From the NCBI RefSeq assembly GCF_030463565.1, contig NC_134643.1, positions 82,333,721 through 82,397,720 of the forward strand: a stretch of DNA of 64,000 nucleotides, in the 5' to 3' direction. Below the pieces are notes generated by a model that had not been told where the DNA came from, ran no database searches, and worked only from the letters and a program-made list of their open reading frames with translations. The position numbers and the translations under genes were made by a program. Of the stretch, positions 24,801 through 37,335 are shown one piece after another. The stretch's first letter is position 1; the number at the start of each line of letters is the position of its first letter. The stretch comes from Pelecanus crispus. Taxonomy: Eukaryota; Chordata; Aves; Pelecaniformes; Pelecanidae.

Positions 24801-27800
24801 AACTAGACATATAGGTACTCTCTGTAGACAGTGAACAGACACATGCATATCCAGAGGGTGATTCACCTATCCTGAGTTCGCATCCAAGGGAAGAGGGATG
24901 ACTCGTCCTCTGATGGTGCTCCATTTTCTGGGAAAGTGAGTAGTTTAGAGTAGCAATTCCATATTATGCAGCCAAAATTAGGTGACTTGAATCCTGTCCT
25001 CTGTGACCATTGTGATTTTCATGGACCACTGGAAACTGCCCCAGAAATTATGAGCCTAATTGCACCTCCATGCACTGTTAGCTGACAAACTATGAGATCT
25101 TTTGCTTGCCAGAAGAGTTCAGCTTATTCCCAGAAAGTGATGCAGGAGCTGGCAAGAAGATACTCTACAGGAATAAGAAGAAAGGGGGGTGTATCAGCAG
25201 TAATAGAGACAAGCCACAGCCTTTAGACTAAAAGCCTTAGCTGTGTAAACCAAATAGAGAAGGATGATCTAGGAGCTGTTTTAGCTTTTCTGCTTTTTCA
25301 TTCAGTTTCTTACCCATTTTCTCCCTTGTTTCTATGGACATGCCTATACCACATGGCTAGAACATCATTCTCCTTGAATCCGTTTTTAAATGGAGGTTCA
25401 GACAAGACTACTGCACTGCTTATCTTAGAGTCTGTTAGTGCTCCTCTGGTGAAATATTTTCATTTTGCATGGCATAATTAAATGTGAGAACAAAGAAATT
25501 GACAGAGAGAATTAATAATGTTTATATCCATTTAAAAAATACCTACATTTCAGGCCCTGAACATGAAACAACTCCAAAAGACAATGAGGAAGCCCCAGAG
25601 TGGGTGGCCCAGGAGAGCTTGTTGGGTGGGGTGCAGGTGGGATCTGAAATGGGGGTGCTGTATGAGCTCCGTGCGGTGGGAGAGGACACAGCCGTGATTT
25701 GAAAGGATTGATTCCTCCTCATTTCTGGAAAGGAAGAGTTTCGGCACCTTCATGGTTGTGGGTCTTGAGAGGAAACAAGCATCTATGTCCCCTGCAGCCC
25801 AGATCCAGCTGCCAAAATGGCACATACTCACCCGACCGGGCTGGGTGTCCCGAACAGGCTGCCTTCCGCAACGTAGTGAAGTTTCACCTCCCTCGTCTCC
25901 TCCTCCAGTGGGTTTTGAGGCTTGTGCAGATCTTGGTGTTTGTTGCAGTTTCATGGTTTCCAGGAGAGCCTGCAGCAGCCACGGGTGGTGACTATCGCAG
26001 GCCTTGAGAGCGGTGAGTCTCAGGCCAGAGCTTTTCATCTCCGCCTTTCCTATTAATTACCTAGTTGGATCCTTGCTTAGAGCACTGGCTTCAGCGGACC
26101 TCCTCTTTACACATCCACCCACATTGCGGAGGGCAGTGGGATCCAGCAACCTCACAGCTAGTGAAAACATCTCATTTGCTTTGGGGTATCTCCCTCTTGT
26201 GTTGCATGGAAATACCAGCTTGGACACTGTCTTCAGCATGGTCTGTGGGGCAGGGACCCATTGAGGCCAGCCAGGGACTGGGAATCCCCTCCGTGGCTGG
26301 GCACCTAGGGCCACACGTGGATGCTACAGTGGCCAAAAGAGTCAGTGCCTTCCCCTGCTCTACCATCTATTAACCTGTGGGTCCTGCCAACACAGTTGTT
26401 GGTGGGGTTGCACTGTGAACCAGACCTGGGAGCTACACTGAGTATCAAAAATACCCCTCTCTATCCCTCCTTTATTGCTAATTTAACCTGGGGCACTTCA
26501 GTGACCTAGCTCAAACCGTGGCTTGCCAAACAGCAGCATCCACTCCACTGAGGGGGAAGGTGACATCAGGGTGAAAATGCGCAGCTGGAAATGGTGATGG
26601 TGGAGAAAATATAACATTGAAGCAGATTCTAAGAGTTTGGGAGTTTTTTTGAAATAGCTTAGGCTTAGCTTCTAAGAAGTTAGCCTGAAGCTTGAACTAA
26701 TGTGATTTGTTTCAAATCAGCTGTTAGGGGCAAATGTCCTGCTGCTTTAAATTTGAAGTATCTTTGAGTACTCTAAGTACTCTAAGTACTCTAAGTACTT
26801 TTGAGCCTTTGAGTATCTCAGTCTGTCCAGCAGTGGGAATCGGGCCCCTTACAAACACTCTGATGGGGCACTGCCACAGAAATCATCCTGCTCGCCTTCC
26901 CTCTTCTCCAAACCCTCGTTCCCTTTCAATATCACAAGCATTAGCCCAGCTGTACGCTGAGACAGGTTGGGGAAATAGTCCTGGGGCTACTCCTGAGTTT
27001 AGTATCTTCTTTCCTTCCTTAGGAAAGACCACTTTTTGGCCTTCATTTCCCTCTTCCTCAGTTGTGAAAGTGCAACTGTTTACAGCAGAGCTGCAAAATC
27101 ATCTGGATTATTCCTCCCCCACAATCTTTTTTTTTCTTTTCTTACTTTTCAGTTTCATTTTAAAGACCTTGCTTAAAGTTGAGGTGAGAATGACTCGTCA
27201 AGGGTGGCAAGGGGTGAAAACCTCTTAAATCGGCTTTGTGACATTATAGTGAAGTTGTGAAGGGGATCGTACAGCAAATTGTAATGTTTAACCATGCCCT
27301 GCCAGGACTGGGGCAAGGAGTTCAGCTGTGGGTTGCTGGGCTTTTGGGGCTGGAGACCATGGCTTTGCAGCCCCCCCTGAAGCTGAGGAGCCGTGTGTGC
27401 CCATCTTCAGACCGCACCATACTGTCCACTTCTCCTCCAGGTTTTTGGGGAGCTCTGTCAGGCTGTGGGGCACGCTGGCCTGTGACAACTCGCTTATGCA
27501 ATGTAGGCTGTATCTGCTTGCTGCTGCCAGATTGTGGAAATCTGCAAATAATTGCGAAGTCTGACGGTTTAATTGGATTGTGGTGTATTTGCACAGATGG
27601 GTGAAGTCTTCCAGGCCAATATTTTCCAGAGTGACTTAGCAGTCTCTCAGCTTTAAGGTGCCCAATATGAGACACCTTAAATGCGGTGCATTTCCACAGA
27701 TTTTTTTAAGAGAAGCATCCCCAAACTGAAGTAATCCAAACCATCAATCATTCAGAAACCCCTTGCCCCAGAGACCTTGAGATGGGGGATCTTTCATAGT

Positions 27801-30800
27801 GGCTTGATGTAAGCCAAACTAAATTCATAAAAACAATACAAGACATCTTAACACATCATTTGTTCAGCAGAAAAATCCAGTGTGAATTTGTATGTGTGCA
27901 GGCACTTATACAGAAAGTATAATGAATAAACGAATATTTGTACGTTAAGGGAAGGAGGAAAAGAAAAACATTTTATTTCATGTGAGAGTCGGCTGTTGTT
28001 GTTGTTATTTTTTTTAATAAGGTACAAAATGTTACTGTGGAACAGTGTCCCTGTGTGCTCTGGCCCTTTTCCAGGCCTAGAGCTAAGTACTTACTGGGGA
28101 AAAGAAAGCATCGTACTTGACTTTCTGAAGTATAAGCTGTTATCGCTTGTTAGAAGCTGAAAAGGAAAAGAATCAAATTACTTATTAATTAAATACAAAC
28201 TCTGTAAAATTGTTCAGAAATAACCAGCCCCCAGGGCCCAAGCTACAGATGCCCCATATTAGAATGTACAAAAGAAAAACAGTTTATTAGCATTATCATC
28301 AGCTTTTTCTACCAACAATTTGCAGGGAGGTAAGAAAGCTGTAGTAGATACTGCTGTTCTCACTGAAAGATTCCACTAAATCACCCTTGCAAAAATAAAC
28401 AATTTGAAAAAATAAATAAATGGCTATTGTAAAATGTTGTTAGGAGCATCCACTGAAGGGATAGTACCAATCAAAAATCAATTCCATTAAATCAAAACGA
28501 TTTTCACAGGCAGAAAAAATATGTAGCTACACAATCTTGCTGTAATTCTTACTGAGAATGTGACAAGTCTGCACGAATGTAATGAAGTTGAGGTGCCCTA
28601 CTGCTAAAGTCACTCTCGAAAATAGGACTTCAGCAGCTTTGAATCAAAGTTACTTGGCTGTGTAAAGTCTTCCCAAATGCTTCTCCAGATCATATGTTCA
28701 GAGCTGAAGTCAACCCTTCACTTGTGTAGCTAAAGTGGACCTCGGTTCCCAGTGTGAGCACTTCTCACTATTTTGCTCTGTCGGTTATTTTTTTGTCTTA
28801 AAGCTTGTGGTCCTGAAGCCTATGCTACTGCTAAAGAGTTTTGAATCTTTCCTTTCCAGTAGAATGAGTTCCTGGTACATGTGGATAAGGAGGAAGTCTC
28901 AAAAAGCAGAAGACATTAAAAAGAACCCCAACACATATTCTTTTGGAAACCTCAGCATTATTAAAACCCTGAAGCGACCTCGCACCCTCAGAGCCGTGTA
29001 GAGGCCAACCTCCACCTTCCCACCAGGCACCCTGAGAAGGCTTATTGCCAACCATCTTCTAGAGCATTAGAGACAGGTTTTCAAAGGTATTTAGACACCT
29101 GAATGCCTTTGAGGAGTTGGCCCTGAGCTCTCAGCAGGCTTAATTTGGCCTAGTGGGTGGCTGACTAGTCTCTTTTGATTGCTGAGTGCTGAGAGGTGGG
29201 GTTTTTGTTTCTAACTCTGGGGATGAGCAAACCAACCACAGCAGAGTGAGGCAACCTGAAGCAAGGGTCTAGCAAGGTCTAATGGTTTGGTCTGAAGACT
29301 TGCAAGGAGCTTGTTAGAAAGGGTTCCCCACTGGCCTGAGAAGCTTTGGCTGCTCTCAGGTTCTTAATGCTCTCTTGAAACGACAGGGTGCTGTAAGCTC
29401 AAAAAGTGTTCAGACACCCAGAAGGCCAGATGAGGGCTTAGATTAATTTTTGGTAGCTTTGGTCGTTTTGGAAGGGCAAAGGAGTTCTGAGAGGTTGCAT
29501 ATGGCTTGCGAGTACTGGAGACCACCAGGAATAGAAGAACTAACTTTAGGACCTCGTTGTAGAGATCTGAAGAGCAGTTATTGGGTCAGACCATAGCTTT
29601 TGCTGCTTCTGTGATTTCCCACCTGTCTGTTGAAGACTTGGGATGGGGGACAACAGCAGACAAGGAGAATTGCCTGGGCCTCTCATAGTATCAGCCATGT
29701 TTTGTCGTTGTCATTCAAGTAAGCTATTAAATATAAACTACAATATTTGCAATGCTAACTTTGTCCTTTGCAAACGTTTTGAGTGGAAGTTGTTCTCAAA
29801 AAGCCTTTCAAACTAGAGATAACAAGGTGACAAATCCTTTAAAGTGATGCTTTCAGGTACCTGTCCTTGAATAGATGTCCCAGTTTAGCTGCTGGCAGCC
29901 AGAACAAAGGGAGTAACCAGGCAGCTTGAGAGTCAAAAACCACAGCAGATTAGGCCTCTGCTCTGAGAAATGTTTAACTCCTTCTGAGGGAAACCCAGAA
30001 CACATGCTGGCAAATACAACAGCTCTCTTTTTCCACCTTTCTCATAAGCAACTGAAATCATGGCCCCGGTGCATTTTGCAATAGACTGGCTTCAGTGAAA
30101 TAATTTTTGCCTTTTGGCTTGCCAGCTTACTCTGCTATTTTAGGCATGGCTGGTTTAGATGGCTGGTTGGTAATTGGGCTCAGCAGGCTTTCACCCTGGC
30201 AGGGCCAGCACTGGTGGGATGGATGGTGGTAAAGCACTTCTGGGGAGGAGCAAGGAGTTGTAAGTTTGGCTACTGGCAACTGGACTGCAAATTTTTAGAG
30301 GGCTGAGAAAAGGGGGGGATTCTTTTGAACCTGATATGCAGGTTGCTTATGAGAAGACCAACTCAGAGGCAGTTATTGGGTTGTTTTGTTTTGTTTTGTT
30401 TTTTCTAAGTGGTATCCCCCAAAACACCATGTTTTGTTCCTGTGTGGGGTCACTGGGATGACAAGGTTTCTTTTGTTTTGAAGTGCCTGTCATCTATCTC
30501 ATAATGATTTTCTCATTGCCAGATGCTTGCAGAATCCACTTTCGGTTTTTCTCAGTAATAACATCACATTACTGTAGGTTAATGCCCTGGCTTTTGCATC
30601 CTGGAGCTGTACAATTCCCTTGCTGGGTTGATTAACATGAACAAAATGTGGTAAGCTTGAAATGTAATGGGTACTGTTATATTTGTAATTACCCTGGTAT
30701 CTAGAGACCTTGACTGAGACTGAAGTCCCACTGTACCCCATACTGTACAAACAGAGCATTTCCAACAGCTTAAAGTCTAAACAGATAGGAAAAGCATGAG

Positions 30801-31752
30801 GGGTGAAATGTAGGTGCCAATAGTTGCAGCAATGTGCATGACACGACCCAGGAAAGCCAGAACCAGAACTCAGATCTCAAGCCCTGATGCTAATCAGTTA
30901 CTTAATGCCATCATTTTGCTATGTGAGATGGGTCATCTCCCTTAAAGGGTTTAGAAAGTAGCCAGACCAGTTCCTCTGTTTATATAAGGAAGATGTTTGT
31001 AGACCTCTTGATCCTAAGGCAATTAATATAGCCCATTGGCGGGAAAAAAAGAAAAAGAATAGAAAAAAAAAAAAAGAGCTGGGCTAGATTCTCATGTAAA
31101 TGGCACCCAGAATGCCTAAAATTGTTACAGATGCAGATGTTTTTGTGTTGGGTTATTTTTTTGGTGAGCGGCCTCTTTGTGGTCAGTTGTAAGCATCACA
31201 TTTACATAGTTCTGTATTTCTGAAAAAGCCTATTGCATAAAGTTGGGATCCTACCAAATGAAAACAAAACACAACACTAACGAAAAATAACAAGCTCTTC
31301 CAACAATGTTCAGTAACTGAGTTAGAGGTTAGTGCTGCATTCTGGAAACAAAAAAACAAAACAAACAAACAAAAAAAAAAAATCCAGGCACCATATGATT
31401 TCATGCACTAAAAACTTTAAACATTTCAGAGGAACATAACATATGACATAGGGTGTTTTTATTTAATGAATGGCTTTAAGAAATGGGGCCAGTGTCCCTT
31501 CTCACAGATGAACATCTTGTGCCAAGAGCGTTGCTGTACAATGTGTCATCACTTGGGAACCTAAAGAATTGTACTTGAGAAAACATTGCTACAAAATATC
31601 ATCCCCTTCCCAGAAAGGTTCACTTCAGGCTTTGTAGAAAAACAGAACAACTCATTTCCACTGAATATAATTCATCTGCTGAGAAACTTTCTTAAAGGCA
31701 TAGGTTGTGGAGCAAGCGGCTGGAAAACTGTTTAATCTCGTAGTAACAATAA
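21801..31752. other. Long non-genic stretch
   Basis: No exon set, long conserved frame or RNA gene is recognised across about 10 kb. Local items are an A-rich patch (22203-22240), an inverted repeat at 24288-24308, a 9-bp tandem repeat (26767-26799), a 9-bp-stem palindrome (27652-27681), an AT-rich segment (about 27900-28560), a (TTTTG)n patch (30381-30404) and an A-rich (CAAA)n patch (about 31350-31382). The AT-rich parts near 24.3-24.7 and 27.9-28.6 kb are plausible conserved enhancers, but this is not demonstrable here. Confidence 0.5.
26767..26799. repeat. 9-bp tandem repeat (AGTACTCTA)n
   Basis: Three full copies plus a partial copy of AGTACTCTA run through this stretch. Each copy carries the palindrome AGTACT. 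Confidence 0.85.
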
Positions 31753-31860
31753 TAGTTCATCATTATTATTACTGGTTAGCTCTTGCATCCCACTTTCTAT
31801 ACTCAGCGGACTTTACAAACACGAAGCAGTTGATCCTCACCATAACCTGGGAGGGGGTGA
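31753..31860. mobile_element. Possible MIR/L2-like old repeat relic
   Basis: The run CATTATTATTACTGG, then ACTTTACAAACACG, then GATCCTCACCATAACCTGGGAGG resembles the 'ctttacaaa...atcctcacaacaccctgtgaggtagg' phrase shared by ancient amniote SINE and L2-type repeats. It is heavily diverged. Confidence 0.35.
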
Positions 31861-32079
31861 AGTGTTGTTGGAGTCTTTAGGGGATCTGTGCAGAGGTGCA
31901 CTCCTGGAGCTGGAGCTCCCTGAAGTATTTTCACCTGCATGGGGCTTGTCTTCAGCCTGAAGTACAGCTGCCACCGAGGCAAGTTTTACCGGAAAGGTCA
32001 ATCACTCAGTGAACTAGAGGGCTTTGTCCAATTTATTTGTGCCTGAAAATATTTTATATGGTTTGCATTGTGATTGGGG

Positions 32080-32172
32080 GAAAAAAAAAGGAAAAAAAAA
32101 AGGAAAAGGGAAGGGGAAGTGGGGGGGGGGGAGGGGAAAGGAAGGCAAGGCAAGGCAAAGCAAAGCAAGGAG
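32080..32172 (+). repeat. Purine-rich tract with GGCAA/AGCAA pentamers
   Basis: A nearly pure A/G stretch grades into AGGCA/AAGCA pentamers at about 32140-32172. Such polypurine tracts can form triplex DNA. Confidence 0.75.
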
Positions 32173-32611
32173 GCTGTTTAGCTGCCACAAGAAGCCTCTG
32201 GTTAAGATTCTCATGTCAAAAATTTGCTATTCTAACAAAGTGGCAAGGGATATGTGATGTATTAAATGGGAAGTCTTACACAGATGGAGTTACACTGGCT
32301 CAACAATGTTTTTGTTCATATGGTGTGTTTTGTTTGGGGAAATTAGGCCAGTTTACAGCAAGTAATTGTTTTACTGATTTAAGCCCTATCTCCACAATAC
32401 AGTTGTTTGCTGGGATAGCTCAACATAAGTGTGTGTGCGCGTGTGTTTATTTTTTGGGACTGCATATGAACATGCTCATCCTTCTCTCTGGTGTGAAAAT
32501 GAGAGTTGGTTACCCAGAAGGGTGAATCGCTGCTGGCTGTAGGACACTCCCAGTCTCACCTACTTCAAGAGCAGTTTAAGCTCTCTTTCATTTTGCACTT
32601 CAGGCAAAATG

Positions 32612-32638
32612 AAAAAAAAAAAAAAAAAAAAAAAAAAA
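32612..32638 (+). repeat. A27 homopolymer
   Basis: An uninterrupted run of 27 A follows AAAATG. No gene-like or SINE-like sequence precedes it, so it is not obviously a retroposed poly(A) tail. Confidence 0.9.
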
Positions 32639-34540
32639 GTGGTCTGAACCATACCAGGAGATTCTTCCCTGAGATAAAATCAGGGTGGTTTAGAAGGACT
32701 GCTCCTTTAGCAAGTCAAGGGAAGGGTGGTGACAAGCAGAGAGCTCCAGAGAGAGAAGAATGAGTGACTTCGAGTGCTATTAATTTCAGCTGCATCTTTC
32801 CTCAGTCTTAACTGGTTCTCTAACTTGCCCTATGGCACGGTAAGATGGTCCAACCCCTTGCACTAGAGCAGAGAAGGCAGTTCTGACGGATTACCCGCTT
32901 TTTAAAACAAATCCCATTAAGGACACCCGTAAGCTGTAGCCCCAGCCAGCACCCTCTCAAAGGCTCAAAATCCCCTGAACCGGTCCTCACACCCTGATCG
33001 CATCCAAGGCTTCTGCAGGTGTGCGATGGGGCCCACGTCCCTGTGCACAACTGCTCTCCGCCTGCAGCAAGGGAAACAGAGAGGGGAGCACCCCAAAAGT
33101 GCAGGGCAGCAGGGATGAGAACAGGGACCCTGCCGGGGGTGGGGTGGGGGGGCAGCCCGGGGCGGGGGTGGGGTGGGGGAATGCTGTCAAGGAGGGAGGC
33201 CGGGTCCTAGCGCTGGCCTGATCTCTGTCCTTAGGCTCCCTCTAGAGTTGACATCAAATGATCAAAAGGTCTTAAACTCCGCTTGGCTGTACCCTCCCTC
33301 CGCGGCGTGGGCAGCACACCTGCCTCCTGCCCGCAAGGAGGGGGTTGCGGGGGGCGGTGGCTCCCTGGCAGGGATGCTGCTGCTCAGCTGCTGCACCCTG
33401 CCCCTACAGCGAGGCACGCAGAGAGGGGCCGGGGTCTCCCAGACCCCCCTCGGCACCGCTCCGGTGCTGCGCGCTGCTGGATGATGCCCCATGGCCTTCG
33501 TAAGCTTAAAATGGCACAGTCCTCTCTCCTCCCTCAGGCTCCCAGCTGCTGAACCTCCCGGGGCCCTAATCCTGCCCAGAAGGGAAGGGCTCCTGTTAAG
33601 CACATTAAGAATACCCCCAGTGCAATGCAGGTGCATTCTTGGGGCCCGCACCTCATATCTCATGGCATCCTCACCCCACATCTCTTGACAAAATCAGCGT
33701 TTTGCCTGAAAAAACTGGAGGTGTGGGGAAAGCATCAGCTCCGTAACGGCTGAGGTGGGCGAGAAGCAAACTTCCTCAAGCCTCCAGCTTTCCAATGGGT
33801 CACGCCGTGCCCCTGCCTCCTTCATCCTCAACTCTGGAAGACGCATCCTGTGGAACAGCTCAGGTATTATTCCCAATTTCCCTGCTGTTTGCAAGGGAAT
33901 ACTGAAAATCCCAAATGGCCCAGCCCCTTTATGTGTGCGGTTCAGATGCGCTTCGCTGGTTCACTTGACAACCTTATAAAGTGCTGGGGAAGGAGGGTGG
34001 CCAAAATGAGGACGGGAAGCTTGCCTAAGCGGTTCTGGAGGAAAGAAAAAACAGCGAGCGGCTCTGCCAGTGGAAAAGCCCAAACAAGAGAGAGGAGCAG
34101 GGTACTGGGACGAGAGGGGGACAGGGTGTTCAGAGGCTGTGAGAAGAGCCAGGACGTTCCTCGCATAGACCTCCCTATAAACACTCCTCCCTCCTTCCTG
34201 GTTCACTCCTCCAAGCTTTGGTTGGGGTTTGGGTTTTTTTTTTTTCGGTTGTTGTTTTGTTTTCCCTTCTTTCTCTAATCCTCTCTTCCGACCTTTGACT
34301 GGCGGCATCTTCAGCTTAAACGGCAACAGAGCGAGCTAAAACTGGCTATTGGAGGCAAGAGCTTTGGGGTGGCTCTCAGAGCTCGCCCCCCTCCTCGTCC
34401 CCACCCCGCTGCGCGGCCGCGCAAACCCGCGCACCGCCTCCCCTCCGCAGCCCCGCTGCTGTGCCCCTCTTTTGCAAGACGATGGCGCTCTGATCTTTAC
34501 AGAGCCTTACCCTAGAGCTCTTTAGTATTTTTTTTTGTTG

Positions 34541-34567
34541 TTTTTTTTTTTTTTTTTTTTTTTTTTT
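34541..34567 (+). repeat. T27 homopolymer
   Basis: An uninterrupted run of 27 T follows a shorter T-run and GTTG, inside a locally GC-rich region. Confidence 0.9.
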
Positions 34568-36188
34568 CACGCTTCGCTGCTACTACGGGCGGGCGCCTGC
34601 CTCTCTCACGATTTGCTGCAGCCATCGGGGGTGCCTGACTGTAAACAAAACACTTTAGATCATGGCAAGGTCGCTGCAGACACAGCCTTTTTCTCCTTTG
34701 CAGCCGCAGCGATTTAAGGTGGATTGCCGAGACCGCACCGCGGGGGGGGTGGGGGGGTGGTGGTGAAGCCGAAAGGGTCGCTCTCGGTCCCCGCGGCCGG
34801 GGATGCTCCGGGGCTGCGGATGCTCCAGGGATGCGAATGTCCCCGTCCCCCCCCGCTCCCACCCCCCGGCTCTAATTACTCGTTTTCAACATACTTGTGC
34901 AGCATCCAGGGGGTTAGTCCCAGGCCCTTGTGCTAGGGGAGGTATAAACAGAACAACAACAAAAAAAGAAGGTTCTTGTCCTACAGTAACTTGTTTCTTC
35001 TTTTCCAAAGGCTGCAGATAAATCAGTGCTCTTTTCCACTGCAGTCGCCTTCCTGGTTGTTTACCTGTGGGGCACACAGTCTTTTCCAATATTTGGACCC
35101 CATTAGTTTGTTTTTTTTTTTTTTTCCCCTGGGATGTGTTTCTACTCTGGTACAATGTCGTAATCCTACCGACAAGGGGTTTGCCTTTCCTTTGTGGACT
35201 CCGGAGACAAGCAGTGACTGCCAGGGAGCAGCTGCTGGGAACTCCTCGTCTAAGGAGTCCTGGGTGGGACGTTCAGCAGGTTACCAGCAGGCAGGCCCCC
35301 ATCAGCAGGGTGAGCCCTGGGCAGCTTCAGGGAGCCCCCCCACATATTTTGCAGATCACCTTCTTAGCCTACAATGACTGACTCGCTTGTGTAGACCAAC
35401 AAAACAAGCCAAGTGTCCCACACCTGACAGAGAAAGTGAAGAGAAGTTTGAAATGGCAGTTCCTTACTGGTGGCTATGGAAGTCAGACAGGAAAGCCTGG
35501 AGAAACGAAGATGAAATCCTGCAAATAAAGCAGATGAATAGGCCCCGCTTTGCCAGCTGACGCAGTTTTATCATGGACTTGCAACTTCAAAAAAAAGTCT
35601 CAGCTCCTGCAGACATGAGAATGTCAGCTTTAATTTTCTGTAAGTGAATTGCTAGAACTTGCGGTTGCTGAGAGAAGTTGGAAAACAACTTCTGAGTGCT
35701 GAAAAACCCGGCAAACAAATAAAAATAGCATGGCTAATATTTTATTTCAACCTTGTGGTTTTTAAACCAATCTCATTTGTATTCTTCTTTCTTTTGCCCA
35801 CGCTCATCATTCTTTTGAATTCGGGTCTGGCAATACTGAGATTACTCGGGTGAGTGGTGTGAGCAGAGGCCGGGGGCTACTGCCTCAGGGCTCATGAAGG
35901 CAAGCAGACTGCTGTGGCCTGGGCTCGAGCGCTGTGTAATGGTTTTGTCCCCTCTCCAGTGTGTGCAGAGTTCAGCATATCGGTTCATAAGAGCAACTGC
36001 AGCGAAGGTGTCAGCGGCCGATCAAAACTGTAGACCCCAAACCAGACTGAGTCTGTGTGTCTAAGTACATACAGCACAGGGTAAAAAGCTCCTTGTCTTC
36101 AAGGCCAAATCAGTTGACTCTTCTCTCAGCCAGTCAAACCCAGTTGTATTGACCCCTGCCTCGCTGAGATAGCTTGTCACTGGTGCAG

Positions 36189-36211
36189 CCCCCCCCCCCC
36201 CCCCCCCCCCC
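36189..36211 (+). repeat. C23 homopolymer
   Basis: Uninterrupted C-run about 1.1 kb upstream of the inferred CDKN1B promoter. It is one of a cluster of such tracts around the gene. Confidence 0.9.
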
Positions 36212-37083
36212 GCAAGCAAAATTTGGAGAGGGTTGCTCTGCTTGCAGAGGAGACCCAGCCAGATGGATTGGTGTGAAGAGCCTTCAGCCCTCCAAGGATT
36301 CAGGCCCTGGATCTGGGCCCCTGGAAAACTCAAAACCTTCAGCACCTGAGAGCACCCACAGCGTCCTGAAACGCATTTGAGGGGGCTGCCCTGCCTAGTG
36401 AGGGAAGATGGCTGTGGAAGGGGCTGGAGACAAGGAGGGCAGAGAGGAGGACGCTGTGTTGCTCTTATCTCCACTGTACCTGCTGTGGCTATCCAAGGAA
36501 GTTGCTTAGAAAATCCCTGGCTGTGGCTCCCGGCTCATCTAATCTTCCAAGCACACAAACAGGACAAAACCGAACGCTTTTGTTTTCTTTCCCCTGCTTG
36601 CTGAGATCTGAAATCCCTGCAGAGCTTTTTTTAGAGCCGTTTCTTCACCTAGTGCTTTCTCTGATGAGAAGGCAGCAAGAGGTGATCGTCCCCTCCCCTG
36701 GGAGCCACCAGCCCGTCCCTGCGCCCAGTGGGGTCGGGGTGCCGGTCTCCCCTGCGTGTCCCGGGGGGACAGCCCCCCCGCTAGCCCCCAACCCCGGACC
36801 TGGGGGGGACTGAGTTGCCAGAGCCCAACCCGGGCAAATCAGAGCGGTGGGAGACTGCTGTCACAGGAACGAGTCAAAATGCAACCAGCCGCCAGCCACC
36901 ATTACTCGAGGCCTCTCGGGCGAGCAAGGGGATGGGGTGTTTTGTGTTTTGTTTTTTTTTTTTGGGGGGGGGGGGGTGGTGGGCACAAATCCCTCCGGGC
37001 CCGGGCTTTGCGGAGGGAGGGGGCGAGCGGGGAGCGGGGTGCTCCCCCACCCCTCTCGCCTCCATCGTTCCCCGTCCCCCGCC

Positions 37084-37173
37084 GCTCGGCTCGGCTCGGC
37101 TCGGCTCGGCTCAGCTCAGCTCAGCTCAGCTCAGCTCAGCTCAGCTCAGCTCAGCTCAGCTCAGCTCAGCTCG
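37084..37173 (+). repeat. Pentanucleotide array (GCTCG)5(GCTCA)12(GCTCG)1
   Basis: Eighteen perfect 5-bp units (90 bp) lie about 110 bp upstream of the CCAAT box of CDKN1B. Twelve consecutive GCTCA units are bordered by five GCTCG units upstream and one downstream. On the minus strand the core reads (TGAGC)n, that is GAGCT repeats dense in AGCT. A perfect array of this length is probably polymorphic. Confidence 0.95.
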
Positions 37174-37258
37174 GCCCCGGGGCTCGGAGGGGCGGCAGCC
37201 CGGCCCTGCCCGACCACCTTTAGAGCCGGCGGCGGCGGCGGGGTAGGGCCGGGCCGAC

Positions 37259-37335
37259 GGGGCGGTGCCCGCCGCCGTAACCAATGGCTCGGCCGGGCTG
37301 TTTAAATAGACTCGTCCTGTCAATCATTTTCTTCG
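37259..37335 (+). promoter_or_regulatory. CDKN1B: CDKN1B core promoter
   Basis: The sequence has a GC box (GGGGCGG, 37259-37265), a CCAAT box for NF-Y (37281-37285) and a TATA-like TTTAAATA (37301-37308). A pyrimidine-rich block then starts near 37325 (TTTTCTTCGTCGTCAGCC). That block, and the following GCCATATTGGGC, match what I recall of the start of the human CDKN1B mRNA, so transcription probably begins around 37325-37335. The transcription start is inferred from this resemblance and from the spacing to the TATA-like box. Confidence 0.65.

Larger units (their letters stand above)
31861..36700. other. Non-genic upstream flank of CDKN1B
   Basis: No coding feature is recognised. The stretch contains a purine-rich GGAAA/GGCAA tract (32080-32172), an A27 run (32612-32638), a small CpG-rich patch (about 34376-34470 and 34724-34870), a T27 run (34541-34567), two perfect FOXO-type sites (34641-34648 and 35057-35064) and a C23 run (36189-36211). 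Any of these could belong to distal regulation of CDKN1B, but none is proved. Confidence 0.5.

Noticed and set aside
32612..34567. A27 and T27 runs as ends of retroposed genes or SINEs
   Set aside because: No gene-like, SINE-like or CR1-like sequence or target duplication borders either run. Simple slippage explains them.
1..37000. GPR19 or CREBL2, which neighbour CDKN1B upstream in human
   Set aside because: No long seven-transmembrane frame or bZIP exon is visible. They may lie beyond the window.
36756..37305. Serine/alanine/glutamine-repeat proteins (SAQLSSAQLS) from 143-155-codon frames
   Set aside because: They are translations of the GCTCA pentamer array in three frames and lie upstream of the CDKN1B promoter.
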